In this document: positions 1 to 7,869 of the stretch, in pieces
How positions within the stretch are numbered: position 1 is the stretch's first letter
How the letters are laid out: each line of letters starts with the position of its first letter
Assembly: GCF_016907995.1 (NCBI RefSeq)
Contig: NZ_JAFBDA010000008.1
Span: 62,001-126,000 of the forward strand
Reading direction: 5' to 3'
Source of the DNA: Clostridium sardiniense
Lineage (GTDB): Bacteria > Bacillota > Clostridia > Clostridiales > Clostridiaceae
DNA length: 64,000 nt
Program-made: the position numbers and the translations under genes
Notes under the pieces: model-generated
Told to the model about the DNA's origin: nothing
What the model saw: the letters and a program-made list of their open reading frames with translations, nothing else
The model's database searches: none

Positions 1-1
1 A

Positions 2-244
2 ATTGGGGGAATACCTCATATAAGAGTTATAGATTTAAATAAGAAAGATTATACTTTAACTTTAGAACATGTATATGATGGAAGAGAATTAGAATTATCT
101 TATGCAAAAGAAACATTAAGGTATTTAGGAAAGCTTTGGGGATATAAAGTTAGATTAAATACAACAGATAGAAATGGAGAAAGCTTTACTTTATTATGTG
201 ATAATGGAAAAGTTGCCATCTCTGAAGGTAACAAAATACGCTAG
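2..244 (+). CDS. spoVR: SpoVR family protein, C-terminal end (partial)
   Basis: The window opens inside an open frame that ends at TAG 242-244 and encodes about 80 residues. The visible part reads IPHIRVIDLNKKDYTLTLEH, then an HVYDGRELEL segment and LRYLGKLWGYKVRL. This resembles the C-terminal domain of SpoVR/YcgB proteins, which end in a strand-rich region with a conserved LWG motif. SpoVR takes part in spore cortex formation in Bacillus; its biochemistry is unknown. The start and main domain lie outside the window. The rubrerythrin gene follows after 46 bases on the same strand. The family call rests on recognition of this tail only. Confidence 0.72.
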   Translation: MGGIPHIRVIDLNKKDYTLTLEHVYDGRELELSYAKETLRYLGKLWGYKVRLNTTDRNGESFTLLCDNGKVAISEGNKIR

Positions 245-290
245 ATAAGAATAAATTAAAAATATAACAAGTATTACTTAGGAGTATAAA

Positions 291-827
291 GTGAAATTAG
301 AGGGAAGCAAAACAGAAAAAAATCTTTACAAAACTTTTTCAGGCGAATCCAGAGCAAGAGGTAAATATAATCTTTATGCAGAAAAAGCAAGGGAAGAAGG
401 ATACAGGTGGGTTGGAGAAATATTTGATGAAACAGCAGCAAATGAATATGCCCATTCAAGAGAGGCTTTTAAAAGATATCTTGGTAAAGTAAACAGTACT
501 GAGGATAACTTAGTAAATTCCGCTTACTTTGAAAATGAAGAAAGTAAAAGTATTTATAAAGAATTCGAAAAGGTTGCTATGGAGGAAGGTTTTGAAGAAA
601 TAGCACAATTCTATAAAGAATTACAAGAGGTTGAGGAATCTCATAAAAAGAGATTTTTAACTCTTTGTGAAAAAATAAGGACTGATACCATGTTTAAATC
701 AAATACGGAAACCTACTGGCAATGTATGAATTGTGGGTATATTCATGAGGGTATGGAGGCTCCTGCAATATGTCCACTATGTAAGTATGAAAGATCTTAC
801 TTTAAACCATACTGTAAAGTTAAGTAG
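291..827 (+). CDS. Rubrerythrin-type peroxidase (ferritin-like plus rubredoxin)
   Basis: A 178-residue protein starting at GTG 291, with AGGAG about 8 bases upstream. Residues 8-130 form a ferritin-like four-helix domain with di-iron ligand signatures: E19 in the FSGES motif, and E52 and H55 in the NEYAH motif. Residues 142-170 form a rubredoxin-like iron site with C145, C148, C161 and C164. Rubrerythrins reduce hydrogen peroxide using electrons passed through the rubredoxin centre and protect anaerobes from oxidative stress; they act in the cytoplasm. The length and the domain order (ferritin-like then rubredoxin) are the classical ones. A small Cys-rich gene follows 18 bases downstream and is probably co-transcribed. 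Confidence 0.9.
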   Translation: MKLEGSKTEKNLYKTFSGESRARGKYNLYAEKAREEGYRWVGEIFDETAANEYAHSREAFKRYLGKVNSTEDNLVNSAYFENEESKSIYKEFEKVAMEEGFEEIAQFYKELQEVEESHKKRFLTLCEKIRTDTMFKSNTETYWQCMNCGYIHEGMEAPAICPLCKYERSYFKPYCKVK

Positions 828-845
828 ACTAGGAGGAAAACATGT

Positions 846-1094
846 ATGTATTATAGATATCCGGAAGGAGACTTCTTTTTTGAGGTCAATGTAAGAGAAG
901 ATTTAGAATTTGATGAATTTATAGAATTAGACATGTGTTATAGAAATAAAAAAGAAAAATGCAAAGATGGATGTAAGAGCAATAAAAGCTGTAGCTGTGA
1001 AAAGATTATGCATTCTAATAAAGAATATCCTATAGATTTTGCAAAATGGATAAAGACAGATGATGAGTATTCGGAAGAAATGACTTGTAAATGA
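846..1094 (+). CDS. Small acidic Cys-rich protein, unknown
   Basis: An 82-residue protein that I do not recognise. Start ATG 846 has AGGAGG 9 bases upstream; an overlapping ATG at 842 runs into a stop after four codons. The N-terminal half is rich in Asp, Glu and aromatics. The centre holds a cluster of five Cys (C-x3-C-x5-C-x-C in the segment CKDGCKSNKSCSCEK, plus one in MCYRN), and one Cys lies near the end. The spacing could bind a metal or an Fe-S cluster, but that is inference. It sits 18 bases after the rubrerythrin gene and shares its terminator, which suggests a redox-linked role. Confidence 0.65.
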   Translation: MYYRYPEGDFFFEVNVREDLEFDEFIELDMCYRNKKEKCKDGCKSNKSCSCEKIMHSNKEYPIDFAKWIKTDDEYSEEMTCK

Positions 1095-1099
1095 AAAGA

Positions 1100-1134
1100 T
1101 AACTGGTACTTTTGATAGTGCCAGTTGTTTTTTG
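1100..1134 (+). terminator. Terminator after the rubrerythrin operon
   Basis: Inverted repeat AACTGG (1101-1106) and CCAGTT (1121-1126), extended inwards by an AC/GT pair, followed by GTTTTTTG. Confidence 0.8.
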
Positions 1135-1196
1135 TAATAAAAGAATATAGGAATTAATATTATTAAATATAATAATTTATTTTAGAAGGTATTATT

Positions 1197-1592
1197 ATGA
1201 ATGAAAAAGTAATGACGTCTCATTATGATGATTTAGTAAAGCTTACTAATTTGCTTAGTTCATATGTAAATTCATATAGACTTCTTGTTGCAGGTGCATC
1301 AGAACTTAACACTATATATGGTAGAAAATCTAGGGAAGTACAAAAAGCTATAGATAGGGCTGATGATATTGGTGGAGAAATAGATGAATTAATTAAGGTG
1401 ATAGACTTATATCAAGATAGTTATCTAAATTATAGTAAGCTTAAAAATGAAATAGTATCAATAAACTATAAAAACGGAAAGATTAAAGAGGAAATTAAAG
1501 GTGTAATACAAACAGAGATAGATAAAGAACTTAAGTTTTTTAATCAACCACTACCTAATCAATCATCACCTATAAGAGATGAGGATGATTAA
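1197..1592 (+). CDS. Hypothetical helical protein, 131 residues
   Basis: Start ATG 1197 has AGAAGGT 6 bases upstream. The protein has no signal peptide, no membrane segment and no Cys. It is predicted to be mostly helical, with long stretches of charged residues alternating with Leu, Ile and Val, and a disordered proline-containing tail (LPNQSSPIRDEDD). I recognise no family. It is a single-gene unit between the rubrerythrin operon and the convergent pssA. Codon use is like its neighbours, so it is a real gene, but its function cannot be inferred. Confidence 0.65.
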   Translation: MNEKVMTSHYDDLVKLTNLLSSYVNSYRLLVAGASELNTIYGRKSREVQKAIDRADDIGGEIDELIKVIDLYQDSYLNYSKLKNEIVSINYKNGKIKEEIKGVIQTEIDKELKFFNQPLPNQSSPIRDEDD

Positions 1593-1626
1593 AAAAATAT
1601 CCCAGACTAGACTTAGCCTGGGATAT
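1590..1626 (-). terminator. Terminator of pssA
   Basis: Perfect 9-bp arms ATATCCCAG (1597-1605) and CTGGGATAT (1618-1626). The A-run at 1590-1597 is a T-run on the minus strand, so the hairpin serves the minus-strand gene and may also stop convergent transcription. Confidence 0.85.
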
Positions 1627-1634
1627 GAAATACA

Positions 1635-2171
1635 TTATAATTTCTTTAATTTTAAATTGCTTACCATTAGGTAAGATCCTAGAATCATTAATATTACTGG
1701 TATTATTACATTTACATTTTCAACTTTAATATAAAATACTATAATTGCAAAGAATGCTATAAAGCAACCGGCGATTGTGATTGGTATTCCTCTGAATATA
1801 CCATCAAATTCAGTAGCATTATATCTTGCTAATCTATATGCACCACAAATTGGGAACACTAGAAGTATTATGTAACCTAAAATTCCAAATGGACCAAAGT
1901 CCTTTAAATTGAATAATGCAAAGATTAGTAGTGAAGGCGCAACTCCAAATGACACAAGGTCAGCTAAGGAATCTAATTCCTTTCCAAGATCACTTGATAC
2001 TTGTAAATATCTAGCGATTCTTCCATCATATCTGTCTACAAATCCAGCAAATAATATTAATAAAGCAGCTTGAACATACTTACCCTGTTCGTCAAATGTT
2101 GATAAAATTGATAATACCCCACATGATAAATTAATAAAGGTAAATATATTAGGAATACAACTTTTTCTCAT
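1635..2171 (-). CDS. pssA: CDP-diacylglycerol-serine O-phosphatidyltransferase
   Basis: A membrane enzyme that condenses CDP-diacylglycerol with serine to give phosphatidylserine, the precursor of phosphatidylethanolamine. The CDP-alcohol phosphotransferase motif D-x2-D-G-x2-A-R-x8-G-x3-D-x3-D is complete (DRYDGRIAR, eight residues, then GKELDSLAD). Several hydrophobic helices follow. I chose the start at 2171 (MRKSCIPNIFTF, 178 residues) because TAGGAG lies just upstream on the minus strand; the longer frame to 2225 adds an unlikely leader. It is a single-gene unit, divergent from the diacylglycerol-kinase-like gene. Both belong to phospholipid metabolism, so the shared intergenic region may coordinate them. 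Confidence 0.9.
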   Translation of the reverse strand: MRKSCIPNIFTFINLSCGVLSILSTFDEQGKYVQAALLILFAGFVDRYDGRIARYLQVSSDLGKELDSLADLVSFGVAPSLLIFALFNLKDFGPFGILGYIILLVFPICGAYRLARYNATEFDGIFRGIPITIAGCFIAFFAIIVFYIKVENVNVIIPVILMILGSYLMVSNLKLKKL

Positions 2172-2319
2172 ATAACCACTCCTAAAAATCATAAATAACT
2201 TACAGTAAGTAATTATAGCATACAAATTAGGATAATATAAAGGCTTAAATAAGATTTAAGAAAAAATTTAGGTACTATTAAGGAATAAACTATATAGTAT
2301 TTAGTGTTATATTAAGCAG

Positions 2320-2348
2320 TAGACAACATATGAAACCAAATGTATAAT
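2320..2348 (+). promoter_or_regulatory. Sigma-A-type promoter of the diacylglycerol kinase gene
   Basis: TAGACA (2320-2325), a 17-base spacer and TATAAT (2343-2348), 33 bases upstream of the start codon. Confidence 0.65.
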
Positions 2349-2380
2349 ATAAGTTAGTTCTATCATAAGGAGGAATAATA

Positions 2381-3262
2381 ATGCGAAAGGTACGCTTCAT
2401 TTATAATCCGTATTCGGGGGAGAATTCAATATTAAGTGAGCTAGATAATGTTATAAAAATTCATCAAAACTATGGATATCAAATAGTTCCATATAGAATA
2501 GAACGTGGTAGAGATATAATTGAAGCTTTAGATTATATTGATAAAAGTTATGCATATATACTTATAGCTGGAGGCGATGGTACTGTAGATTCAGTTTTAA
2601 ACGCTATGATGAAAAAGGGAGTAAAGCTTCCAATAGCAATATTACCAGTCGGAACAGCAAATGACTTTGGAAAATTTATAGAAATGCCTCATAACATAAC
2701 TGAAGCTTGCAAAAGAATAGTTAAATCAAAACCACAACCAGTAGACATAGGTAAAATAAATGATAAATATTTTATAAATGTTGCAAGTACGGGACTTTTT
2801 ACAGATATATCACAAAAAACAGATGTACATCTTAAAAATGCTATTGGAAAACTAGCTTATTATATTAAAGGATTAGAGGAATTACCTAATTTTAGAAAAC
2901 TTGATGTTAAGATAAGATCAAAAGAATATAATTATGATGGGCAAATGTATCTATTATTATTATTTAACGGAAAAACAGCAGGGAATTTAAATTTAGCAAC
3001 AAGAGCAGATATACAAGATGGAATGCTTGATTTAATATTATTTAAAGCAGTTCAAGTAATTGAACTTTTACCGCTTTTCTTAAAAGTTTTAAGAGGGGAC
3101 CATTTAGATTCAGAAAAAGTTGTTTACTTTAAGACAAATGATGTTTTAATTGAATGTGATGAAGATATAGTCACAGATATAGATGGAGAAAAAGGACCTG
3201 AGTTTCCACTTAGAGTTCAGTGTATAAAAGGTGGAATAGAAGTTTTAGGGTTAAAGGAATAA
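2381..3262 (+). CDS. Diacylglycerol/lipid kinase (DagK/YegS family)
   Basis: A 293-residue protein with the diacylglycerol kinase catalytic fold: the nucleotide-binding GGDGT motif at residues 64-68, the substrate motif LPVGTANDFG near 88-97, and the C-terminal beta domain of the DgkB/YegS family, including a DIDGEKG segment. The enzymes transfer phosphate from ATP to diacylglycerol or a related lipid, recycling the diacylglycerol left by lipoteichoic acid synthesis back into phospholipid. AGGAGG lies 8 bases before ATG 2381. Its position opposite pssA supports a phospholipid role. The exact substrate (diacylglycerol or another lipid) cannot be decided from sequence. Confidence 0.85.
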   Translation: MRKVRFIYNPYSGENSILSELDNVIKIHQNYGYQIVPYRIERGRDIIEALDYIDKSYAYILIAGGDGTVDSVLNAMMKKGVKLPIAILPVGTANDFGKFIEMPHNITEACKRIVKSKPQPVDIGKINDKYFINVASTGLFTDISQKTDVHLKNAIGKLAYYIKGLEELPNFRKLDVKIRSKEYNYDGQMYLLLLFNGKTAGNLNLATRADIQDGMLDLILFKAVQVIELLPLFLKVLRGDHLDSEKVVYFKTNDVLIECDEDIVTDIDGEKGPEFPLRVQCIKGGIEVLGLKE

Positions 3263-3321
3263 AGAAGAGTTTAATTTAATAAGTATAAATAACAGAAATA
3301 TGGTTTTAGGAGTGAGTTTTT

Positions 3322-3960
3322 ATGAACTTTATATACTATATGAGTTTGTTATTTATACTTTTTTTTATACTATTTTTAATAGATAAGGATAGAAGTAAGG
3401 CTCCGAAGAAAATAAGAATTTTTCTTGGAGTATCTCTTGCAGTACTTTTTATTAGGAACATGTCATTGCTATTAATGTGTGTAATAAAAAACGTAGAGAT
3501 AATTTATTTACTTAAAAATTTAATATATTTAGATTACTTAATAATACCTATAATTATTTTAACTTTATATTATATTAATTTTAGATTTGATAATATAAAT
3601 TTTAATATAAATTATATTGCAAGTGCAGCTTTATGTTTAGTATATGTAGTGTTTATATGCAATATAGATGGAAGTATAACACTTAGTGCTTCTTTTGGAT
3701 ATTTTATAATACTAAGTTATGGTAATATAATAAAAGGCGTAGTGCTTGCTATAATTGGAGTACTTCTTTTAGTTGGAGCGTTATTAATAGATAAGCCAAA
3801 CAGTAATAAGAGAGGAATATTTATAATAATAGGAGTTTTAATATCTATGGTTATTGAACATGTATCAATTATATTAGGAATATGGGTATTCCCATATTGT
3901 ATAATAAGTGAAATGTTATTACTTTTAGCAGTAAATAATTCTCTAAATAGTTTTAAGTAA
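3322..3960 (+). CDS. Hypothetical multi-pass membrane protein
   Basis: A 212-residue, very hydrophobic protein with about seven predicted membrane spans from residue 1 to about 205, short loops and a few positively charged connectors (KDRSKAPKK near 22-31, DKPNSNKR near 157). ATG 3322 is preceded by TTAGGAGTG. It is 59 bases downstream of the lipid kinase gene with no clear terminator between, so the two may be one operon. I do not recognise the family; a sensor-like membrane domain without its output domain is one possibility, but nothing supports a specific role. Confidence 0.6.
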   Translation: MNFIYYMSLLFILFFILFLIDKDRSKAPKKIRIFLGVSLAVLFIRNMSLLLMCVIKNVEIIYLLKNLIYLDYLIIPIIILTLYYINFRFDNINFNINYIASAALCLVYVVFICNIDGSITLSASFGYFIILSYGNIIKGVVLAIIGVLLLVGALLIDKPNSNKRGIFIIIGVLISMVIEHVSIILGIWVFPYCIISEMLLLLAVNNSLNSFK

Positions 3961-3972
3961 AAGAAAATAATA

Positions 3973-4005
3973 AAAAACTCTCATAAAATTTGTGGGAGTT
4001 TTTAT
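3973..4005 (+). terminator. Terminator after the membrane protein gene
   Basis: AAAAACTCTCA and TGGGAGTTTTT form a hairpin with a G-T pair; a T-rich tract follows. Confidence 0.75.
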
Positions 4006-4199
4006 TATTAATTTGTAAGAGTTTTATTAAAATCATTAATTTGCAAGATAAATGTCAGATTACTTATGAAAAAATGTTGCCTTTTGAGAGGAATATAATA
4101 TAATGGAATTATAAAGATTTTTTATTATATAAAACTAATGGTGGTTTTGTTGTATACAAAGCCTTTTTTATTGTATAGGAAATTACAAATTTTAGAAAT

Positions 4200-4370
4200 A
4201 GGGATGGTGTTTATAAATGGAGGGTGGACCTCAGTTAGGTGAGAAACCAAAACTCAATAACATGTCTTAGAGTAAACCTCTATTTAATTATTAATAATTG
4301 ATTTTTTATAACTGTCAATAATTATTAGGATTCATTTAAGGTTCTCTAAGGCAATTAGGAGGAGCATAGT
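4200..4370 (+). promoter_or_regulatory. Structured leader, possible M-box-like Mg2+ element
   Basis: The gap 3961-4370 holds the terminator above, then an AT-rich stretch with nothing I recognise, then this leader. GTTAGGTGAG (4234-4243) matches the core of the ykoK/M-box Mg2+ riboswitch. CTTAGAG and AACC (about 4265-4278) can pair with GGTT and CTCTAAG (about 4340-4350), enclosing an inner AT-rich hairpin and ending 10 bases before the ribosome binding site. The downstream gene carries an MgtE_N domain, which fits Mg2+ sensing. The rest of the M-box consensus is poorly matched, so the assignment is tentative. Confidence 0.4.
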
Positions 4371-5639
4371 ATGAAGCAGTTGACAGTTTTTTTATACACA
4401 AATATATTAGGAAATAAGATATATGATGAATTTGATGATAACCTTGGTACATTAAAAGATGTTTATGTGACTACAGAAGAGGGGTATCCAAGAGTTATTG
4501 GTTATAAAGTTAGAAGAGATGGCTCTATATATCATTATGAATTTAGAGATATAAATTTTTATGATGATGACGGAAAAGTAGTCATTAAGACAAGAGGAAG
4601 CAAAGAAATTCTTCCAAGGACGTATAGTTACCTGTTATCTAGGCATCTTTTAGATAAAAAGATAGTTGATATAAATGGTAAACAAGTTGTTAGAGTTGAT
4701 GATTTAAGAATTGCAAAAATTGCAGGAGAGTATAGAGTAGTTGCAGTAGAGACTGGTCCTCTTGCAAAATATAGAAGAATGGGAATCGGATGGGCTGTTA
4801 AGTTTATTTATAAAATAATAGGTAAAAGCTATGATGATACAGTTTTAATGTGGGATGATGTTGAATCATTAGAAATGAGAAATAATAATTTAAAGCTACA
4901 AGTTCCATATCAAAAGTTATCTAAGCTTCACCCAGCAGATCTTGCAGATATTTTAGAAGAGCTTGATAGTAAATCAAGAAAACAAGTATTTGAATCATTA
5001 GATGAAGATTTAGCAGCAGATACTTTAGAAGAATTAGATCAAGAATATAAGGGTACTATTATTAAAGAGTTATCAGAAAGTAAGGCAGCAGAACTTTTGG
5101 AAAATATGCCAAGCGATGAGATTGCTGACCTTTTAGATGAACTTGATGAAGAAGAAAGAGAAAAGATACTAGTAAATCTTGAAAAAGAAGATGCTGACGA
5201 AGTAAAAGAGCTTCTAGAATATGAAGATGAAACAGTTGGTAGTATAATGGCGAAGGACTTTATTTCTCTTAATCTAGATATTACTGTTAAAGAGACAGTT
5301 GATATATTAAAAGAGATGGAACCTGATGAAGAAGTTATGTACTATATTTATATAACTGATAATGAGGATAGAATTCAAGGTATGATATCTTTAAGAGACT
5401 TAATATTAAGTCCTGGGGAAAATAAATTAAGAGATATAATGGATACTAATTTCAATGTTTTAAAGCATGAAGATGATGTTGATGAAGCAATAGAACTTGC
5501 AAATAAATATGATCTTTTATCAGTTCCAGTAGTTGATGAGGATGAGAAGCTAGTTGGTATTGTTATAATTCATGATATTATAGATGAGTATTTATACCCA
5601 TTATGGAAGAAGAAAAATAGAAAATTAAAAGAAAAATAG
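4371..5639 (+). CDS. Soluble PRC-barrel / MgtE_N / CBS-pair protein
   Basis: A 422-residue cytoplasmic protein. Residues 1-165 look like two PRC-barrel-type beta domains (NKIYDEFDDNLGTLKDVYV and DKKIVDINGKQVVRVDDLRI). Residues 178-285 are an MgtE_N superhelical domain (LHPADLADILEEL, DEIADLLDELDEE). Residues 288-410 are a CBS pair (VGSIMAKDFISL, LRDIMDTNF, LSVPVVDEDEKLVGIV). MgtE Mg2+ channels use the MgtE_N and CBS domains as a Mg2+-sensing gate, but here the membrane channel domain is absent; the C-terminus is a basic tail. It is therefore probably a metal-sensing regulatory partner of a separate transporter. AGGAGG precedes ATG 4371. Function is inferred from domains only. Confidence 0.8.
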   Translation: MKQLTVFLYTNILGNKIYDEFDDNLGTLKDVYVTTEEGYPRVIGYKVRRDGSIYHYEFRDINFYDDDGKVVIKTRGSKEILPRTYSYLLSRHLLDKKIVDINGKQVVRVDDLRIAKIAGEYRVVAVETGPLAKYRRMGIGWAVKFIYKIIGKSYDDTVLMWDDVESLEMRNNNLKLQVPYQKLSKLHPADLADILEELDSKSRKQVFESLDEDLAADTLEELDQEYKGTIIKELSESKAAELLENMPSDEIADLLDELDEEEREKILVNLEKEDADEVKELLEYEDETVGSIMAKDFISLNLDITVKETVDILKEMEPDEEVMYYIYITDNEDRIQGMISLRDLILSPGENKLRDIMDTNFNVLKHEDDVDEAIELANKYDLLSVPVVDEDEKLVGIVIIHDIIDEYLYPLWKKKNRKLKEK

Positions 5640-5660
5640 GAATAATTTATTTATATATAC

Positions 5661-5696
5661 AAGTGATTGGGAGCAGATTCTCAATCACTTTTTTAT
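5661..5696 (+). terminator. Terminator after the CBS-domain gene
   Basis: AAGTGATTG (5661-5669) pairs with CAATCACTT (5682-5690), followed by TTTT. Confidence 0.88.
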
Positions 5697-5783
5697 ATGT
5701 TTGCAATATAATAGAGAATGTGTTTATATGAAAATATAATTTTACAGAATTATTTAAATACTTTATAATAATTAAAAAAAGTG

Positions 5784-5811
5784 TTGACAATAATAGAAGA
5801 AAGCATATAAT
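5784..5811 (+). promoter_or_regulatory. Promoter of the cysK T-box leader
   Basis: TTGACA (5784-5789), a 16-base spacer and TATAAT (5806-5811), about 40 bases before the T-box stem I. Confidence 0.75.
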
Positions 5812-5847
5812 AATAAATATAAACCATACAATATTACTCTGAATTAA

Positions 5848-6112
5848 AAACTATGAAAAAGGAAAGTAGTATAGAGGAAGATTACAGAGAGAAAAGATAG
5901 CTGAGAACTTTTCATCTAGAATTTATATGAAGTGCCCTTTGGAGTTGAAGTCCCAAAATTATAGTAAGACTATCCGGGCTCACCCGTTACAGTGATAAAG
6001 TATATTTTTGTACTTGATTTTAAGAGGGATTAATTTATTAAAATTAATTCAATTAGAGTGGAACCGCGAATATTACTTCGTCTCTATAGTTTTAGAGAAG
6101 GAGTTTTTTTTA
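5848..6112 (+). promoter_or_regulatory. T-box riboswitch, Cys specifier (TGC)
   Basis: A tRNA-sensing leader. The T-box sequence AGAGTGGAACCGCG is at 6055-6068. The specifier loop contains GAAGTGCCC with TGC (Cys) at 5933-5935. A terminator stem (CTTC/TCTCT with AGAGA/GGAG, about 6076-6103) ends in a run of eight T. Uncharged tRNA-Cys should pair with the leader, form the antiterminator and allow cysK-cysE expression. The rest of the gap (6113-6265) is AT-rich, with a weak TTGATAATT inverted repeat and nothing else I recognise. Confidence 0.9.
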
Positions 6113-6265
6113 TACCCAAAAAAGGTATAACAATTGATAATTAACAAAATATAAAATAGTTAATAGTTTAAAACTCTTGATAGTTTGTAAATTATCAATT
6201 GATATTAGTAATAAATTTATTTCAGAGAGAAAATAGAATTCAAATGGTAAAACGGAGGTATTAAT

Positions 6266-7171
6266 ATGATTTACAAAAGTAGCTTAGAAATGATTGGGAA
6301 CACACCAATACTTAAGATGAAAAACTTAGATGGAAATAGTGCAGAGGTATATGTTAAACTTGAAAAGTTTAATGTTGGTGGTAGTGTAAAAGATAGAGCA
6401 GCACTTGGAATGATTGAAAAAGCTGAAAGTTTAGGATTATTAAAAGAAGGTTCTGTTATAGTTGAGCCAACAAGTGGTAATACAGGTATTGCACTTGCTA
6501 TGATTGGAAGACTAAAAGGATATAAAGTAATAATAGTTATGCCAGATACTATGAGTAAAGAAAGAAGAGCTTTAATACAAGCATATGGAGCGGAACTTAT
6601 ATTAACTGAAGGTACTAAGGGAATGAAAGGTGCAATTGAAAAAGCAACAGAACTTTCAAAAGAAGATGGGTATTTTATGCCACAACAATTTGAAAATGTA
6701 GCAAACCCAGAAAAGCATTATGAAACTACAGCTGAAGAAATAGCAAAAGATATTCCAGATTTAGATATATTTGTTGCAAGTGTTGGAACAGGTGGAACAG
6801 TTACAGGTATATCTAAAAAGTTAAAGGAAAAAATAAAAGGTCTTAAAACAGTTGCAGTAGAACCTTCAAATTCACAAGTGTTAAGTGGAGGAAAACCTGG
6901 ACCTCATAAAATACAGGGTATTGGAGCAGGATTTGTTCCATCAATATACAAATCAGAATATGTTGATGAAATAAAGGCTGTAACTGATGAAGAAGCTTTT
7001 AAAGCTGCAAAAGATTTTGCAACAAATGAAGGAGTATTAGTTGGTATTTCAGCTGGAAGTGCAATATTTGTAGCAATGCAAATTGCAAAGGAAATTGGAG
7101 CTGGTAAAAAGGTTCTTGCAATTGCACCAGATGGTGGAGAAAAATATATTTCAATGGGATTATATGAATAA
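6266..7171 (+). CDS. cysK: Cysteine synthase (O-acetylserine sulfhydrylase)
   Basis: A 301-residue pyridoxal-phosphate enzyme that makes cysteine from O-acetylserine and sulfide. K42 in GGSVKDRA is the cofactor lysine. TSGNTG at 69-74 binds the substrate carboxylate, and VGTGGTVTG near 174-182 is the phosphate-binding loop of the cofactor. The C-terminal SAGSA segment is conserved. The length is normal. ATG 6266 has GGAGG 8 bases before it. It is the first gene after the Cys T-box and is followed by cysE, so the two-step serine-to-cysteine pathway is one cysteine-responsive operon. Confidence 0.95.
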   Translation: MIYKSSLEMIGNTPILKMKNLDGNSAEVYVKLEKFNVGGSVKDRAALGMIEKAESLGLLKEGSVIVEPTSGNTGIALAMIGRLKGYKVIIVMPDTMSKERRALIQAYGAELILTEGTKGMKGAIEKATELSKEDGYFMPQQFENVANPEKHYETTAEEIAKDIPDLDIFVASVGTGGTVTGISKKLKEKIKGLKTVAVEPSNSQVLSGGKPGPHKIQGIGAGFVPSIYKSEYVDEIKAVTDEEAFKAAKDFATNEGVLVGISAGSAIFVAMQIAKEIGAGKKVLAIAPDGGEKYISMGLYE

Positions 7172-7241
7172 AAGAATAGACTATAAAGACTTTAGAAGCC
7201 AATATAAAAAGTAACGTCTTAAATTTAAAGGAGGAAACTCT

Positions 7242-7826
7242 GTGTTTAAAAGTTTAAAATATGATTTAAATAGAATACTAAAAGAAGATCCAGCAGCTAG
7301 AAGCAAAATAGAAGTATTTTTCTTATATCCATGTATTCATGCTCTAATAGTATATAGGTTAGCTCATAAACTATATGCACATAAATGGTTTTTCTTAGCA
7401 AGATTAATATCTCAAGTAAATAGATTTTTTACAGGAATAGAGATACATCCAGGAGCAAAGATTGGAAGAGGGCTGTTTATTGACCATGGCATGGGGGTCG
7501 TTATTGGAGAAACTGCTGAAGTTGGAAATGATGTTACAATATATCATGGTGTAACTTTAGGTGGAACTGGAAAAGATAAAGGAAAGAGACATCCGACTAT
7601 TGGAAATAATGTTATAATAGGAGCAGGAGCTAAGGTTTTAGGTCCAATTACAATTGAAGATAATGTAAAGATTGGAGCAAATTCTGTTGTATTAAAAGAT
7701 GTTCTGATTAATTCAACAGCTGTAGGAATTCCTGCTAAAGTGCTAAAAAAAACAGAAGCAAGAATTATAGAGATAAGAGATATTAAGGGTGATTATATAC
7801 AAATATATAATGATATGGTTATTTAA
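7242..7826 (+). CDS. cysE: Serine O-acetyltransferase
   Basis: A 194-residue enzyme that acetylates serine with acetyl-CoA to give O-acetylserine, the substrate of the upstream CysK. The C-terminal two thirds are a left-handed beta-helix of hexapeptide repeats ([36 protein letters not shown]), with the catalytic His in [10 protein letters not shown] and the conserved [10 protein letters not shown]. It is a short form lacking the long N-terminal helical domain of enteric CysE, as is usual in Firmicutes. Start GTG 7242 has AGGAGG 7 bases upstream. It is 70 bases after cysK with no terminator between. Confidence 0.93.
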   Translation: MFKSLKYDLNRILKEDPAARSKIEVFFLYPCIHALIVYRLAHKLYAHKWFFLARLISQVNRFFTGIEIHPGAKIGRGLFIDHGMGVVIGETAEVGNDVTIYHGVTLGGTGKDKGKRHPTIGNNVIIGAGAKVLGPITIEDNVKIGANSVVLKDVLINSTAVGIPAKVLKKTEARIIEIRDIKGDYIQIYNDMVI

Positions 7827-7869
7827 TTAATTTAATTTGTATGAGAGAAATATTAGAAAGAGTGCGAAG

